DNA of 64,000 bases from Plasmodium coatneyi (lineage: Eukaryota > Apicomplexa > Aconoidasida > Haemosporida > Plasmodiidae): contig NC_033556.1 in NCBI RefSeq assembly GCF_001680005.1, positions 992,001-1,056,000 of the forward strand. The letters run 5' to 3'. Positions within the stretch are counted from its first letter, which is position 1, and each line of letters starts with the position of its first letter. Below, piece after piece: positions 10,603 through 21,100 of the stretch. Below the pieces are notes generated by a model. It ran no database searches and had not been told where the DNA came from. It worked only from the letters and a program-made list of their open reading frames with translations. A program made the position numbers and the translations under genes.

Positions 10603-13600
10603 ATGGACAGCCTCGAAATGAACCTCCTGATCGAGAACTACATCGATGAAGAAAAGGTGTGCCATAATTTCCCCTTTAGAAAGTTCCTCCTTCTATTATA
10701 TGCCTATAGAAATTACCACCAGACAGTTTACCTGCGGAAGAAGGAGCTAGCTAATGTGGAGAACCATGATAGATGCAAGGGTAGCGATTCTAAGAACGGG
10801 TTCGATGGTGATAGCCATGAAGAGTTAAGTGTAAACTTGGTAAAGAGTCAGTATAATTTTAAGAAAAAAAAAAAAAAAAAGAAGCAAATATGTTTTGGTA
10901 CCTCGGAAAGCTTCCCAAGTAACGTCACTGCGAATGGACGAGGTAAGGTTGCTCAGTGTGTTGGCATGCAATATGTTTATAACCCGATGATGGAATCCAC
11001 GCACATGGATAACACAACTGGTAGCAGTGTGATCATTCCCAGGGTCAGTGGCGAGGTGAACTTAGCTACCGAAGACACAAATGAAGACCAGATGGGGAAG
11101 CTTCCCGGACAAGGGAAGAACCCTGCTGAAAAAACATACAAAAAAAGCAACTTTGAAAATAGAACAGACAGTTTCATTTTATCGAAGGAGAGACAATTGG
11201 CTGACCTGAATCAGGCTGTTGAAGACTACACTGAAGAGGAGGTAATAAAACTGGTTTACTACTTTTTGAATAAATTTATGTTTAGTAAGGAGAGGAAGAA
11301 GAAGAATAAGCTGAGGGGAAAAAACAGCTTGTTATTGATGTTGGAGAGGGGGGAGGATGGACAAGCGAATCCAATGGGGGGGTCGAAGGGACTAAAGAAA
11401 AGGGTAGTTAATGGTGCCTCCAGGGGTGCCTCCCGAGGGAAAGGCAAGAATGGTGGGGCGGCCGAGAAAGGGGTGACAAATGAAGTAAAGGGGGAAGGGA
11501 CAGAAGAGGTGAAGGAAGGAGTGACGAATGAAGCGGAGCAGACCAACTGTGAGAAGGAGAAACCATCAAACGGGGGTGATTGTACCCAGGGAAGTGAAGT
11601 TGGACAGGTAAGGGAGATTTGCACGGGGGAGGCCATAGAAGGTGGGATCGATAGTGCAGATGTGAAGGTTGCCGTGGAAGGGGAAGACAAGAAGGAGCTG
11701 CCAAATGAGGGGGTTAGCCAAATGAACAACGCCGAGTCAGGGAAAACAAACCCACATGGAGATGCACACGAGAAGAATGGAAAAGCGTGTATTGGCAGCG
11801 ACCACGAAATTGCAGTGAAGCAAGCAGGAACAGAACAAGCAGAACAAGCTAAACAAACAGAAGCAGCAGCAGTAGCAGTAGCTGGAGGAGAAGACGCTGA
11901 TGATGATGTACCTGCAGCTGAAGGAGAAGAATCAGAAGAAGAAGAAAAAAGACTCGAACTACTCATTAATACCTTTATGAATAGGAAGCAAATTTGTTTT
12001 TCGATGAATGATATTTTTTACCCTTTCACAAATCGGAACCTGAACATGTCTAGGAAGAAGCAGCAAAATAAGAAGTCGTCAAAGAATATATCATTTGAGC
12101 GTTCTAATAATAGATTTTCTAGAATTTTAGGACATGTCGACCTTCTCGACCCAAGAGATAGTGCACCGTCTAGAAGGTACATTAAAAGTAAAGTAATTTC
12201 CGGGAAGTTGAAGAAGGGACTAAATCTCCTGCTTAAACATGAAAAGAAGAAGAAGAGGAAGTACAGGCGACATGGGGCAGGTGACAAGGTCGATGGTGGA
12301 GTGTTGGCACCCCAGATTGGTGAGGAGGTGGAAGGTAGTCACACCAATATGGGGGGAAACATTGGGAATAACAACAATGGGAATGTCAAAGGGAGTGCTT
12401 TCGGTCCTCCTGTTGGAAAGGCTGCCGGAAGGAAGAAAGGCAACAAAGGTGCCACGCATACAACGAATGAGAATGAAGAAAATTTGAATGTAACATGGCC
12501 TACAGGGGAAAACGATCCAAACTCCCCGATCAAAAGTGCGAAGGAGAAATCCGGACGAGGAAAGAATGTTGGAGAGAAGAAAGGAGTCAAAGCGAATAAT
12601 GCACCTGTAGGTGTTAATCCCAGTGAGGCGTTTAGCAGCACCATGCAAATGCATGAAGTGCAGGGTGGCGTCCCCTTCCAGATGAGCGACCCCCGCTTCG
12701 ACCTGCATGGAATGGTACCTGTAGGAGCAATAAAGGGTGGTAAAAATCAGGCGAAACCCAACCCAAGGAAGAACACCCCAAATGGGAGAAGCAAGCAGAG
12801 GGATTCAGGCAGCACGTTCGATGGCCTTTTTAATAGCGGTGAACAAATGGGGGGGGTGAATGCGAAAGGGAAGGAAGGGTACAACAATATCGACATGATG
12901 AATCCAACCATGCCTGGCTACTACGTCGGTGGTGAGGTGGCCGGTCAGGTGGGTGGTCATATGAGTGGCCTTGTAAATAGCCCCATGGGAAGCCAGGTTA
13001 GAAGCCACCTGAACAGCCAAATGAGTACCCCCCTCCGATACGACCATCCGGTCTACAACCACCCAATTGGAGGAACCCCTGTGATCACCCCCAACAAAGG
13101 CTTCACAAAGAAGGAGAAAACGGGTGCTAGAAAAAATATACAAAAAATGAACCCCATGTCGAAGGAGGCTTCCTTTTATAACGCGCCATTAGGTGCAACA
13201 TCGGTTGCATCCATTTCTGGTGGAGGAGGTTTATACCCGTATGGCAACTTTCACTCTACCAGTAACGTAGACAAACAGATTGGAATGATCCCCCCGCATG
13301 GCCAACCCAGCAACAACACCAATATCTACCGAATGAATAACACAGAAGAGCAAAGGTATGCACAGGAAGCTCACACAATAAACCCCTACATGAGGAATGA
13401 AGTGATGAATAAAGTAGACCTTGCAAAGAATGGCTACATGTTTAAAGGTACCAATGAGCAATTGCAGATTGGTGGACCAGTTGGTGTGGATGTGAGTCTA
13501 CACCCAAATGGAAGAATGTTCGTGGAAAGACAACCAGGTGAAAACAACCTCAAAGGGAGTGGGATGCAGTCGGAGCAGTTTAACAAGGAATATTATAGCC

Positions 13601-16600
13601 CTTTTAGTGGGACCCCCAGAAGTACAGTTAAGAAAAAAAATGTGAAAAGTGGAAAGAAGATCAGCAACGTCAGGGGGGTTCACACTGTGGGAGATAAACT
13701 GAAGGACGCTACGAACCAAATGGGGAGAGATGCAGAAGTGGGAGACAATGAGGACGGTCGTGATCCAGGTGGAGGGACTACCTCCGTTGGACATTGCTAT
13801 GATGAGAAAACGAGCAGATATCAAAACAGAGGGGGGAGAGACGACGACAACAGTAATGACGGGAACACTTCGTGGGGTGGTGGAGGAGGCGGAATGGGGA
13901 GCAGTTACCACGTGGGTAACCATAACGCTAGTGGGAGAAGAAACAGCGTACCTGGGGAGAACCGCTACCAGGGGCAGTATGAGGAAAGACAGAATCGACC
14001 GGAGCAAAATGAGGGGGTTATTGGCACGATTGGCACGATTGGTTCGGTTGAAGGTGGACCAATTGGCGTAGTAGGGTGTGGCTTAGGAAGCACCACGGTG
14101 AACCACCCCACGGAGGGCGCCAGGACGAACAATACCCTGATGCACACAAGTTTGAACCAACTATTGGATGGAAAGACAAGAGGAGATAACACGGTGAGTG
14201 AAATGATGCCCAACGGTGGGATCAATATAAGGTGCACCATTGTTGGAAATGTGACCTGCATGAACAGTGTGGTGGCAACTCCTAGGGACGACGCACTGAA
14301 TGGGAAGGAACTTCATGGTGACCTCTCCAGGGGGAAGGCAAGCAACGATGTCACTCCACTAGGAAAAGGAACGATCATCACGAAGAAACTGAACCAAGAC
14401 GGAACATTTAAAGAGGGGCACTTCTTACCAGCTAATGATACGATGAAGGAGCAAGTAGGGAACAGCAACGGTGGAAGGAGTTATGACATGAACATGTCCT
14501 GTGTAGCAATATCGGAGGGGCGAAGTAGAGAAGGTACGGGGAATGCCATTCTTAATTCCCGACGGGGTGAGGACATAGGTTGTTGTAACGGTGTGGTAGA
14601 AGCGAAGAAGATGACCTGTCTGCAGACTCAGTGGGCGCAGCAGGTGCAGACGATGCAGGGGACGGAAAAATTGAACCAAGAGGATGCAAAGGATAAACCT
14701 CGGGGATGTGCAGAAGAGGTCGCCGAAAGCAGTGGGCTCAGCAATCACCACATCAACAGTAACGTTAGCAACGGTAACGGTAGCCACTGTGCTAGCAGTG
14801 GAAGTAGCAGAAACGGAGGAAGTGCCAAGCTGGTGAGTGAAGATGCACCAACAGTTGGTTGCAGCAGCATCGTTAGGATGGCAAACGTGGCAGATGCAGC
14901 GTTAAATGGGGAAGGAGCGAACAAGCTTAATTACTGCTCCGGGAAGACGTACCTGGAAGGTGTTAACGTAAATGTAGCTAGCTCCATGCATGTGCACCAA
15001 GAGGAGAAGCAGACAGGAGCTGTCACCGTGGGATACCTGAACCACGGAATGAGCAAACATGCTCGGATGAAGGACAACCAGGAGATGGTAGGACCACTTG
15101 TTGATTCACCCCTCAGTAGTGAAGCAGGAAGGAATCTCCAACCGATGAGTCAGAGTCTACCACTAGACCAACACCCTGTTGTGAGTAGCGGTTACGCTGG
15201 AACGAACGATGGAACATGCAACCTGGGGAAAATAAACAGAACAACTGACAGGGGCAACACCGTCGATGCTTCCACCTTCCCATTAAGGACGCCCCATTCG
15301 AAGGGTAATATTCATGCAAGTGAATCTTCACCTGTGCAGATGCGAAAGGATAATCTACAACGTTATGTGGACGAAAGAGGAGTGAACAAGGTGGACTGCT
15401 TTACGATGCAGGTGACTGAAGGTGTAGGCAGCTACAAGGAGGAAGTGTTGTATCCATGCCGGGGTGGGGAGACGCATGCTGGTGGAAGTGGCGAGAATCG
15501 GCTCCCTCCTGTGATAGTGCAGCAACGCGGCATGAAAAGGAAGGTTCCATCCCTTTCGCAGCCCGTGCAGGGAAGCAAGAAGGTGAAGGGAGGGTTGGCA
15601 ATGGGTCCCCCCGGTGCGAACAGTTGCAGAAGTCGTGCTAGCAGTGACGGTAAAACTGAGGGGGAGAAATTCATGCAGAGTTGCCCGTCGATCTGTGCGT
15701 CGAACCATTCGGTGAATCCATTGGCAAATCAGCTGGTAAACCCACTCCCCCCTAGTCAGTTGCATAACCAGACGCAGCAGCCCTTTCCCTTGCCGAACGA
15801 TGGGTATATAATCGCAAGGAACACAGTCAACGTGGTACCCAGCGTGGCACCCAACGTGGCACCCGTAAATGGAAGGAACCCTGCAAGAGAGCTACTACCC
15901 CAGACTACAGTGGAGCTACCCAACCGAGTGGACGTGAGCCAGCATAAGAACAGTAACACGCAGAAGGTGGAAGTAAAGTGGCCACCAGTAGGTAACAGCA
16001 GTTTCCGTTGTGACGTAAATGGTGATTATGAGCAAAGGGGACTTGTTGGAAAAATACCCGTGAAGGATGCTTGCACAGAAAAGGTGAATGGGGTGGAGAA
16101 AGCCATGAGTAGCACATTGGGGAAGGGGGTACTGAGGAGTGAAATGACCCATGTGTATGGTCACGTTGGAAGGACAGTATCAGATGCGAAGGTGCATTCG
16201 ATTCGGTCGGTTAGTTATGCCATGAATGGGGAAAGTGAAGGAAGGAGGATAAACGCAGGAGGGGTACTCCAGAGGGTCGTGGAGGATGGCATAAGCGGTG
16301 GTACAAACGGCTGTACAAACAACAGTAACGTTAGCAACGGCAACAGCAATGGTAGCCGCTGTGGTAGCAGTAGGAGTTACTCCATTTTGAGCAGCCTGAA
16401 GGAACGAGAAGAAAATCCCCAGGGAGGCATGCAAGAATGTGCAAAGGTGCGTGCCCTACCCACAGAAGGGAAACAGTTCATGTTGGGAAGTCACGACATT
16501 TGCAGCAGTGGCAACATTGGCACCGTTGGGAGCATATCAGGTGATTGGGGGAAATTACGCCCCTTTAATAGAGAACCGAGCGGCAGTCGTGTTGTGGCAA

Positions 16601-17640
16601 AGGCACATGTAGGTGTGCAGGGATATCAGAACGGAAACGTAGGTGAGGGACGGGGTGAATATAACATGGGACACTTCGCTATGGCGACGCCAGTAAAGGT
16701 ATGCACACCGAAGAACTTACAACAGGAGAAGGTAGGAGGAGTGAAGTTCCCCAGTGAAGGGGTAATGTATTCCCATCCCCAAGGAGAAAGAAACCCCTAC
16801 AGTAACAAGGTCACAAATGAGGTGAACAACAACTGTAGGGTGGATTCCATTTTGGCGAATTGCCCAGGGGATAAGTCTAACCTTGTGGGTAGCATGAGTA
16901 ACATTGCGGGGACGTCACTGGTGGGTACGTCGTTTGATGACCTACAAAGAGGGGTCACCAGTGCCGCAGCTAGGAATGTAGTCTACACGTGGGACAAAGG
17001 TGGTACCATCCCCCGGAACGTATCAAATGGGGAAGGTAAAATAACCAACAGGATGGAATTCCTTGACAAGCAAAGTTCCAACTCAGCCACCATGAAGGAT
17101 GAAGAAAATGGAGCCAAATTGAACGTTTCGAAAAAGAAAAAAAGAAAAGGAAAAGATACACTCCTACAGGAGGAGGGAAGTGAGGTGAAGGAGCAGGTTG
17201 TGCCTGAGAGGACCATCGATGATGAGTTGTCTTTGTGTGATGTGGCAGAGGAGAATGCAAATGAGGAGGCCAAAGCGAAGCCAAAGCGGTGTAGGAGGTC
17301 TAGGGTCGGGAAGGATGGAGATGACCAGGTTGTCACCGGGGCCTACGACGAGAACGGCGAAAAGATCTCTGGCGTCTGGTACGTTCAAGCGGTTCATCTG
17401 TTCAGTTTGCAACGTTTCATTTGTTCAGTTTACCACGTTTCGTTAGTGCGTTGTTTCATACCGCTGATCCACCTATTCCCCCGCAGGTATGACACCAATA
17501 GGAGACTCTGGCGTGTCATGTATATGGAAAACGACAAGCGGAAGACGAGGGGGTTCTCCCCACGCATTTATGGATTCAACCTCGCACGGGAGTTGGCCGT
17601 GAAACTCAAATATGAGATGATGGAAAAAAATAAAAAGTGA
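10603..17640 (+). CDS. ApiAP2 transcription factor with a single C-terminal AP2 domain (two exons)
   Basis: ApiAP2 proteins are the main sequence-specific DNA-binding factors of apicomplexans. Exon 1 is 10603-17378 and exon 2 is 17487-17640. The intron 17379-17486 starts GTACGT and ends CCGCAG, and splicing joins TG|G to give SGVWYDTNRRLWRVMYMEN, an intact AP2 fold (about residues 2255-2305 of 2309) ending FSPRIYGFNLARELAVKLKY. The N-terminus (about 1-55) and two later patches (about 205-230 and 460-550) look ordered and may be conserved. The rest is low-complexity Asn/Gly/Ser-rich sequence, with a poly-Lys run encoded by 17 consecutive A bases near residue 90. Because the intron is 108 bases with no in-frame stop, an unspliced message would insert 36 residues into the DNA-binding domain. 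From memory the P. falciparum counterpart at this position is PF3D7_0802100. Target genes are unknown. Confidence 0.9.
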   Translation: MDSLEMNLLIENYIDEEKVCHNFPFRKFLLLLYAYRNYHQTVYLRKKELANVENHDRCKGSDSKNGFDGDSHEELSVNLVKSQYNFKKKKKKKKQICFGTSESFPSNVTANGRGKVAQCVGMQYVYNPMMESTHMDNTTGSSVIIPRVSGEVNLATEDTNEDQMGKLPGQGKNPAEKTYKKSNFENRTDSFILSKERQLADLNQAVEDYTEEEVIKLVYYFLNKFMFSKERKKKNKLRGKNSLLLMLERGEDGQANPMGGSKGLKKRVVNGASRGASRGKGKNGGAAEKGVTNEVKGEGTEEVKEGVTNEAEQTNCEKEKPSNGGDCTQGSEVGQVREICTGEAIEGGIDSADVKVAVEGEDKKELPNEGVSQMNNAESGKTNPHGDAHEKNGKACIGSDHEIAVKQAGTEQAEQAKQTEAAAVAVAGGEDADDDVPAAEGEESEEEEKRLELLINTFMNRKQICFSMNDIFYPFTNRNLNMSRKKQQNKKSSKNISFERSNNRFSRILGHVDLLDPRDSAPSRRYIKSKVISGKLKKGLNLLLKHEKKKKRKYRRHGAGDKVDGGVLAPQIGEEVEGSHTNMGGNIGNNNNGNVKGSAFGPPVGKAAGRKKGNKGATHTTNENEENLNVTWPTGENDPNSPIKSAKEKSGRGKNVGEKKGVKANNAPVGVNPSEAFSSTMQMHEVQGGVPFQMSDPRFDLHGMVPVGAIKGGKNQAKPNPRKNTPNGRSKQRDSGSTFDGLFNSGEQMGGVNAKGKEGYNNIDMMNPTMPGYYVGGEVAGQVGGHMSGLVNSPMGSQVRSHLNSQMSTPLRYDHPVYNHPIGGTPVITPNKGFTKKEKTGARKNIQKMNPMSKEASFYNAPLGATSVASISGGGGLYPYGNFHSTSNVDKQIGMIPPHGQPSNNTNIYRMNNTEEQRYAQEAHTINPYMRNEVMNKVDLAKNGYMFKGTNEQLQIGGPVGVDVSLHPNGRMFVERQPGENNLKGSGMQSEQFNKEYYSPFSGTPRSTVKKKNVKSGKKISNVRGVHTVGDKLKDATNQMGRDAEVGDNEDGRDPGGGTTSVGHCYDEKTSRYQNRGGRDDDNSNDGNTSWGGGGGGMGSSYHVGNHNASGRRNSVPGENRYQGQYEERQNRPEQNEGVIGTIGTIGSVEGGPIGVVGCGLGSTTVNHPTEGARTNNTLMHTSLNQLLDGKTRGDNTVSEMMPNGGINIRCTIVGNVTCMNSVVATPRDDALNGKELHGDLSRGKASNDVTPLGKGTIITKKLNQDGTFKEGHFLPANDTMKEQVGNSNGGRSYDMNMSCVAISEGRSREGTGNAILNSRRGEDIGCCNGVVEAKKMTCLQTQWAQQVQTMQGTEKLNQEDAKDKPRGCAEEVAESSGLSNHHINSNVSNGNGSHCASSGSSRNGGSAKLVSEDAPTVGCSSIVRMANVADAALNGEGANKLNYCSGKTYLEGVNVNVASSMHVHQEEKQTGAVTVGYLNHGMSKHARMKDNQEMVGPLVDSPLSSEAGRNLQPMSQSLPLDQHPVVSSGYAGTNDGTCNLGKINRTTDRGNTVDASTFPLRTPHSKGNIHASESSPVQMRKDNLQRYVDERGVNKVDCFTMQVTEGVGSYKEEVLYPCRGGETHAGGSGENRLPPVIVQQRGMKRKVPSLSQPVQGSKKVKGGLAMGPPGANSCRSRASSDGKTEGEKFMQSCPSICASNHSVNPLANQLVNPLPPSQLHNQTQQPFPLPNDGYIIARNTVNVVPSVAPNVAPVNGRNPARELLPQTTVELPNRVDVSQHKNSNTQKVEVKWPPVGNSSFRCDVNGDYEQRGLVGKIPVKDACTEKVNGVEKAMSSTLGKGVLRSEMTHVYGHVGRTVSDAKVHSIRSVSYAMNGESEGRRINAGGVLQRVVEDGISGGTNGCTNNSNVSNGNSNGSRCGSSRSYSILSSLKEREENPQGGMQECAKVRALPTEGKQFMLGSHDICSSGNIGTVGSISGDWGKLRPFNREPSGSRVVAKAHVGVQGYQNGNVGEGRGEYNMGHFAMATPVKVCTPKNLQQEKVGGVKFPSEGVMYSHPQGERNPYSNKVTNEVNNNCRVDSILANCPGDKSNLVGSMSNIAGTSLVGTSFDDLQRGVTSAAARNVVYTWDKGGTIPRNVSNGEGKITNRMEFLDKQSSNSATMKDEENGAKLNVSKKKKRKGKDTLLQEEGSEVKEQVVPERTIDDELSLCDVAEENANEEAKAKPKRCRRSRVGKDGDDQVVTGAYDENGEKISGVWYVQAVHLFSLQRFICSVYHVSLVRCFIPLIHLFPRRYDTNRRLWRVMYMENDKRKTRGFSPRIYGFNLARELAVKLKYEMMEKNKK

Positions 17641-18113
17641 CCCTTGGGTGTGGATAAGTGGTGTATCCATTGGGTGGACCCCTTTTCCTGCCAAGGAGAA
17701 GAGAAGACCTCGTTAAAGTGATCGACGTCCACCTGGGAAGACACCCAGGGGGAAAAATTCTTTTTTTCTCTTTTTTTTTGTTAATGTATTTTTAACGTAT
17801 TTTTAAGGTGTTTTTTTGTTGAAGTTTTTTGTTTCATCCTTTTTATGTGATAATTCCCCCACGATGATGCGTGAAAAAATTTTCCTTTTTTTTTTGGGTG
17901 CTGTTTTTGTTAATTCGCATCGAGCGGTGCAATCCGCGTCGACGCAGTGATTTTTTTTTTTTTTTTTTTGTTTAAACGGAGTATTTCACCGTTAGCCTTT
18001 TTTTAGCAGTTAACAGGTCACTTACATTAAACACACGGTGACGTACTATGGGGGGAAAAAATAAAAAAAGTCGTCCCCCCTTTTTTCACGCCGATAGGAC
18101 TACGCGGATTGCA
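17641..18113. terminator. Convergent 3' spacer between ApiAP2 and GDH3
   Basis: This 473-base region lies between two facing stop codons. It is T-rich on the plus strand, with runs near 17761-17780, 17884-17895 and 17951-17969, and contains no plausible gene. Both transcripts must end here or overlap. No exact cleavage signal can be assigned. Confidence 0.4.
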
Positions 18114-21100
18114 TTACGCATCACTCTGCAGACGACGAATGTACTCGAAGAAGTTAAAGACGGAGAGGTCACTGAGGAACTGCTGGGAGTAGTAGTAGTT
18201 GGATGCAAGAGCAGCTGCGAAGAGGGAGCGCAGGTAGATGTAGGGCACCCTCTCGAAGATCTGGTCGAAGGTTACCTTTTCAAGGAGAATGCTTGGAATA
18301 ACATCCTTCAATACCTTCTGCATGAGCTTGCGGTCTGTGCAGAGGGTATCCGACGAGAGGATGTCCTTTTTCAGTTCGCTGATTTTGTTGGACAGGACGT
18401 TTGTGGCTTGGGAGATGGATGTCTTGGTTCGCCTAGTTTCGCTCCACAGGGATTCGAACTCCAACTCGCAGTAGTGGACGATCTTCTTCTGGATTTCCTT
18501 CACGTATTGCTTGTAAAAGGGGGAGACGCAATCATCCAGGTTGTTCGGTTGAATTTCTTCCCCTTCTGTTTCCCTCTTCTCATTCTGCGTGTTCCTTCCC
18601 ATCAGCATGGAACGCGTGAAGGACAGCGAATGGTTGTTCTTCTGGTTCAGGTTCATGAAGGTAAGTTCATTTTCATCCACGAGGAGGATGTCGCTATCGG
18701 GGGAGCACATCATTTGGATGAACTGCTGGTCGGAGAGGACCAACCCGGCTAGAACCTCCAAACTACTCGATATGACTCCTCCCTTGTTGGTAGATGCATC
18801 CTTAAAAAGAATCACATTTTTCGCTTCAAGAATTTTCCTCGCATCGTCTGAGATGAACACATTTGCCCCTTCAACGATGTACTTGTAGATGCACCGTTCG
18901 TTTATAATAATGCTATTAACGTTAAACACGTTGATGGAGTGGGGTCTACCTCCACAGGGATTGAACAGGTCGCATGTATTCAGTGGGTTCAGGAAGAAGC
19001 TGTTTCTATACTCTAGGCCGCTCTTAATAATTTTCCCTAACACATCTACGTTGTGATCTTCAATCGATATTTTGAACCCATCTTTGGAAAGATATTCCTC
19101 ATTGTAGAGGGTGCAGGACGTGGGTAGCTTCTTCCCTGGAGTGTTTCTCCTGTTAGCTAGCCGGATCAGTTCCTCCTTGTTCAACCCGTTTTTATCGTAC
19201 AGAACCCCCGAACCGTCAATGATGGACGTTATTTTCGTGTTCGACTGCAAAATGGCATTACTTCCTAAATCACCATCTGGACCTCCAACGATGGATCTGC
19301 TTATACTTTCCTCCTTCAGGTTCAATTTTTCACATAGCTTCCTTATATACGTCTCTATCCCCAGGGTTGTCATTCCGTAGTAGTCATGAGGGACTCCTCC
19401 ATTTTTGCGGAGCTTTCCTGTGGAAAATGTTTTCCAGAATTTGTAGCCCCTCTTTTTTGCGATTATACAAGCCCAGTCCATGAGTTGGTCTGAACCCGTG
19501 TTTTCGTCTGGGCCGAGGAAGATCAGGTCTTCCTCTTCTGCGTGATTATCCAATTGGACGTCTTCTCTATGTTTTGCACACATGATCTTCTGCACCGCCT
19601 GTTCCGCCGTGCCGTTCACGTAGGAGAAGTCCCTGCTCGGCGTTAACACATCCGCAGTGATATCCCCCAAGGTGGACGTGTTGTAGTTCCTATCCATAGT
19701 GGAGTTTAGCGAAATGCCGCCAAGGAGGTCACCATCCTTTGTTCCAAAACCGTTATTGTTGTCCCCCCTTCCATCGGTCAATAGATCCAGTATAGAATTC
19801 ACATAGGAGTAAAAGCACAAATTTTTTATATACTTCGTATTGGCAACATTGCACACGTCTGGATCTAGGAGGAGGATTCCTTTGCTTCCTCCCTCTGGTA
19901 TGTCCTTATTTTTAAAGTTCTGTGTGTAGGCGAGGTTATACGCTTCGTCGAAGAGGTTGTTGTAGTTGTGCATGTAGGAGTTCATGTTGTTCGATATGAC
20001 AATTCTGATACCACCTCTGGAGATCCTGGTGAATCTGATATGGAAGCCAACAAAGTGGAGGCCACAGATCATAATGACGGAGTAGGGCTCGGCGTCATAT
20101 ATAGAATCTTTCAGAAGTGCACCATCAAAGGATACTGCGAAGCTGATTTTGTGCATACGGAAAAAGTTCGTTTTTATTGCGTGTTTCTCGAAAAGGTGAA
20201 AATACTGCAGGATCTTCTTATGCTGGTTGTCCTCTATTTCGTCGACAATATCCTTGGTAGACTTGTACGAATCGGTGTGGTGTGCGGATTGGTGTGATGA
20301 ATCGCTGGAGGAGTTGCTAGACGTGGAGGTGGGTAAGACTTCCCCCCCCTGGTGATTCATTTTCCTCTCAAAATTGGCAAAGAGCAGCTTAATCGTCTTC
20401 ACATTGCTAAGGGCACAACTCAGGATCTCCTCCTTGGTATACTTGGAGCTCTTAAGCTTCTCCTTAATTATGTAGAAGTCGTTCAGAATGGCACTACTAC
20501 TACTGCTGGTGGTGGAGTCGGTGTTGTTTCTCAGATGCAGGGCGTGTTCCACATTTTTGTAACTGGAGAAGGAGTTCGTCGAAAAAAAGGTGATAAACTT
20601 AATGATTAAAAAAATGTATGCCGATTCTTCTGCAGTGAATATACGCTTAACGGAGAGTTGTATGAACTTGGAATCGTTAAACAAGCACAAGGTCTTTAGC
20701 GACTTTACAATTTTGTGGATCTTCCCCTCTAGGGATAGGAGCATTTGTTGGGCGTCCTGCATTCCTTTCTTATTCTCCTCCGAATTGGTGATCACATTAA
20801 CGTTTAGAATAATTAGGAGGACTCCGTTTTTGAGGGGCTCCACAAACTTGGAGTAGGAGAAGCATCTGTGCATATTCAAACAATCTCCGATGAGGGAAAA
20901 AATGGACGATATAACATTACTCCTCTTCACAGCAATGGTTAACGAGAAGGTGTTCTCCGACGTGGTGTAGTAATACGTTTGGATAAACTGTCCTGTTAAG
21001 TCGTACAACACTGCTTTATTCAACTCGTAGTAGATTTTCTCCCTTTTCGTTCCCTTAATGTAGCTGTAAAAATTAACATCCATAAGTTTCTCCAAGTCTG

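Noticed and set aside
18048..18752. 234-codon plus-strand open frame
   Set aside because: It lies antisense to the well-conserved GDH3 C-terminus and has no domain of its own.
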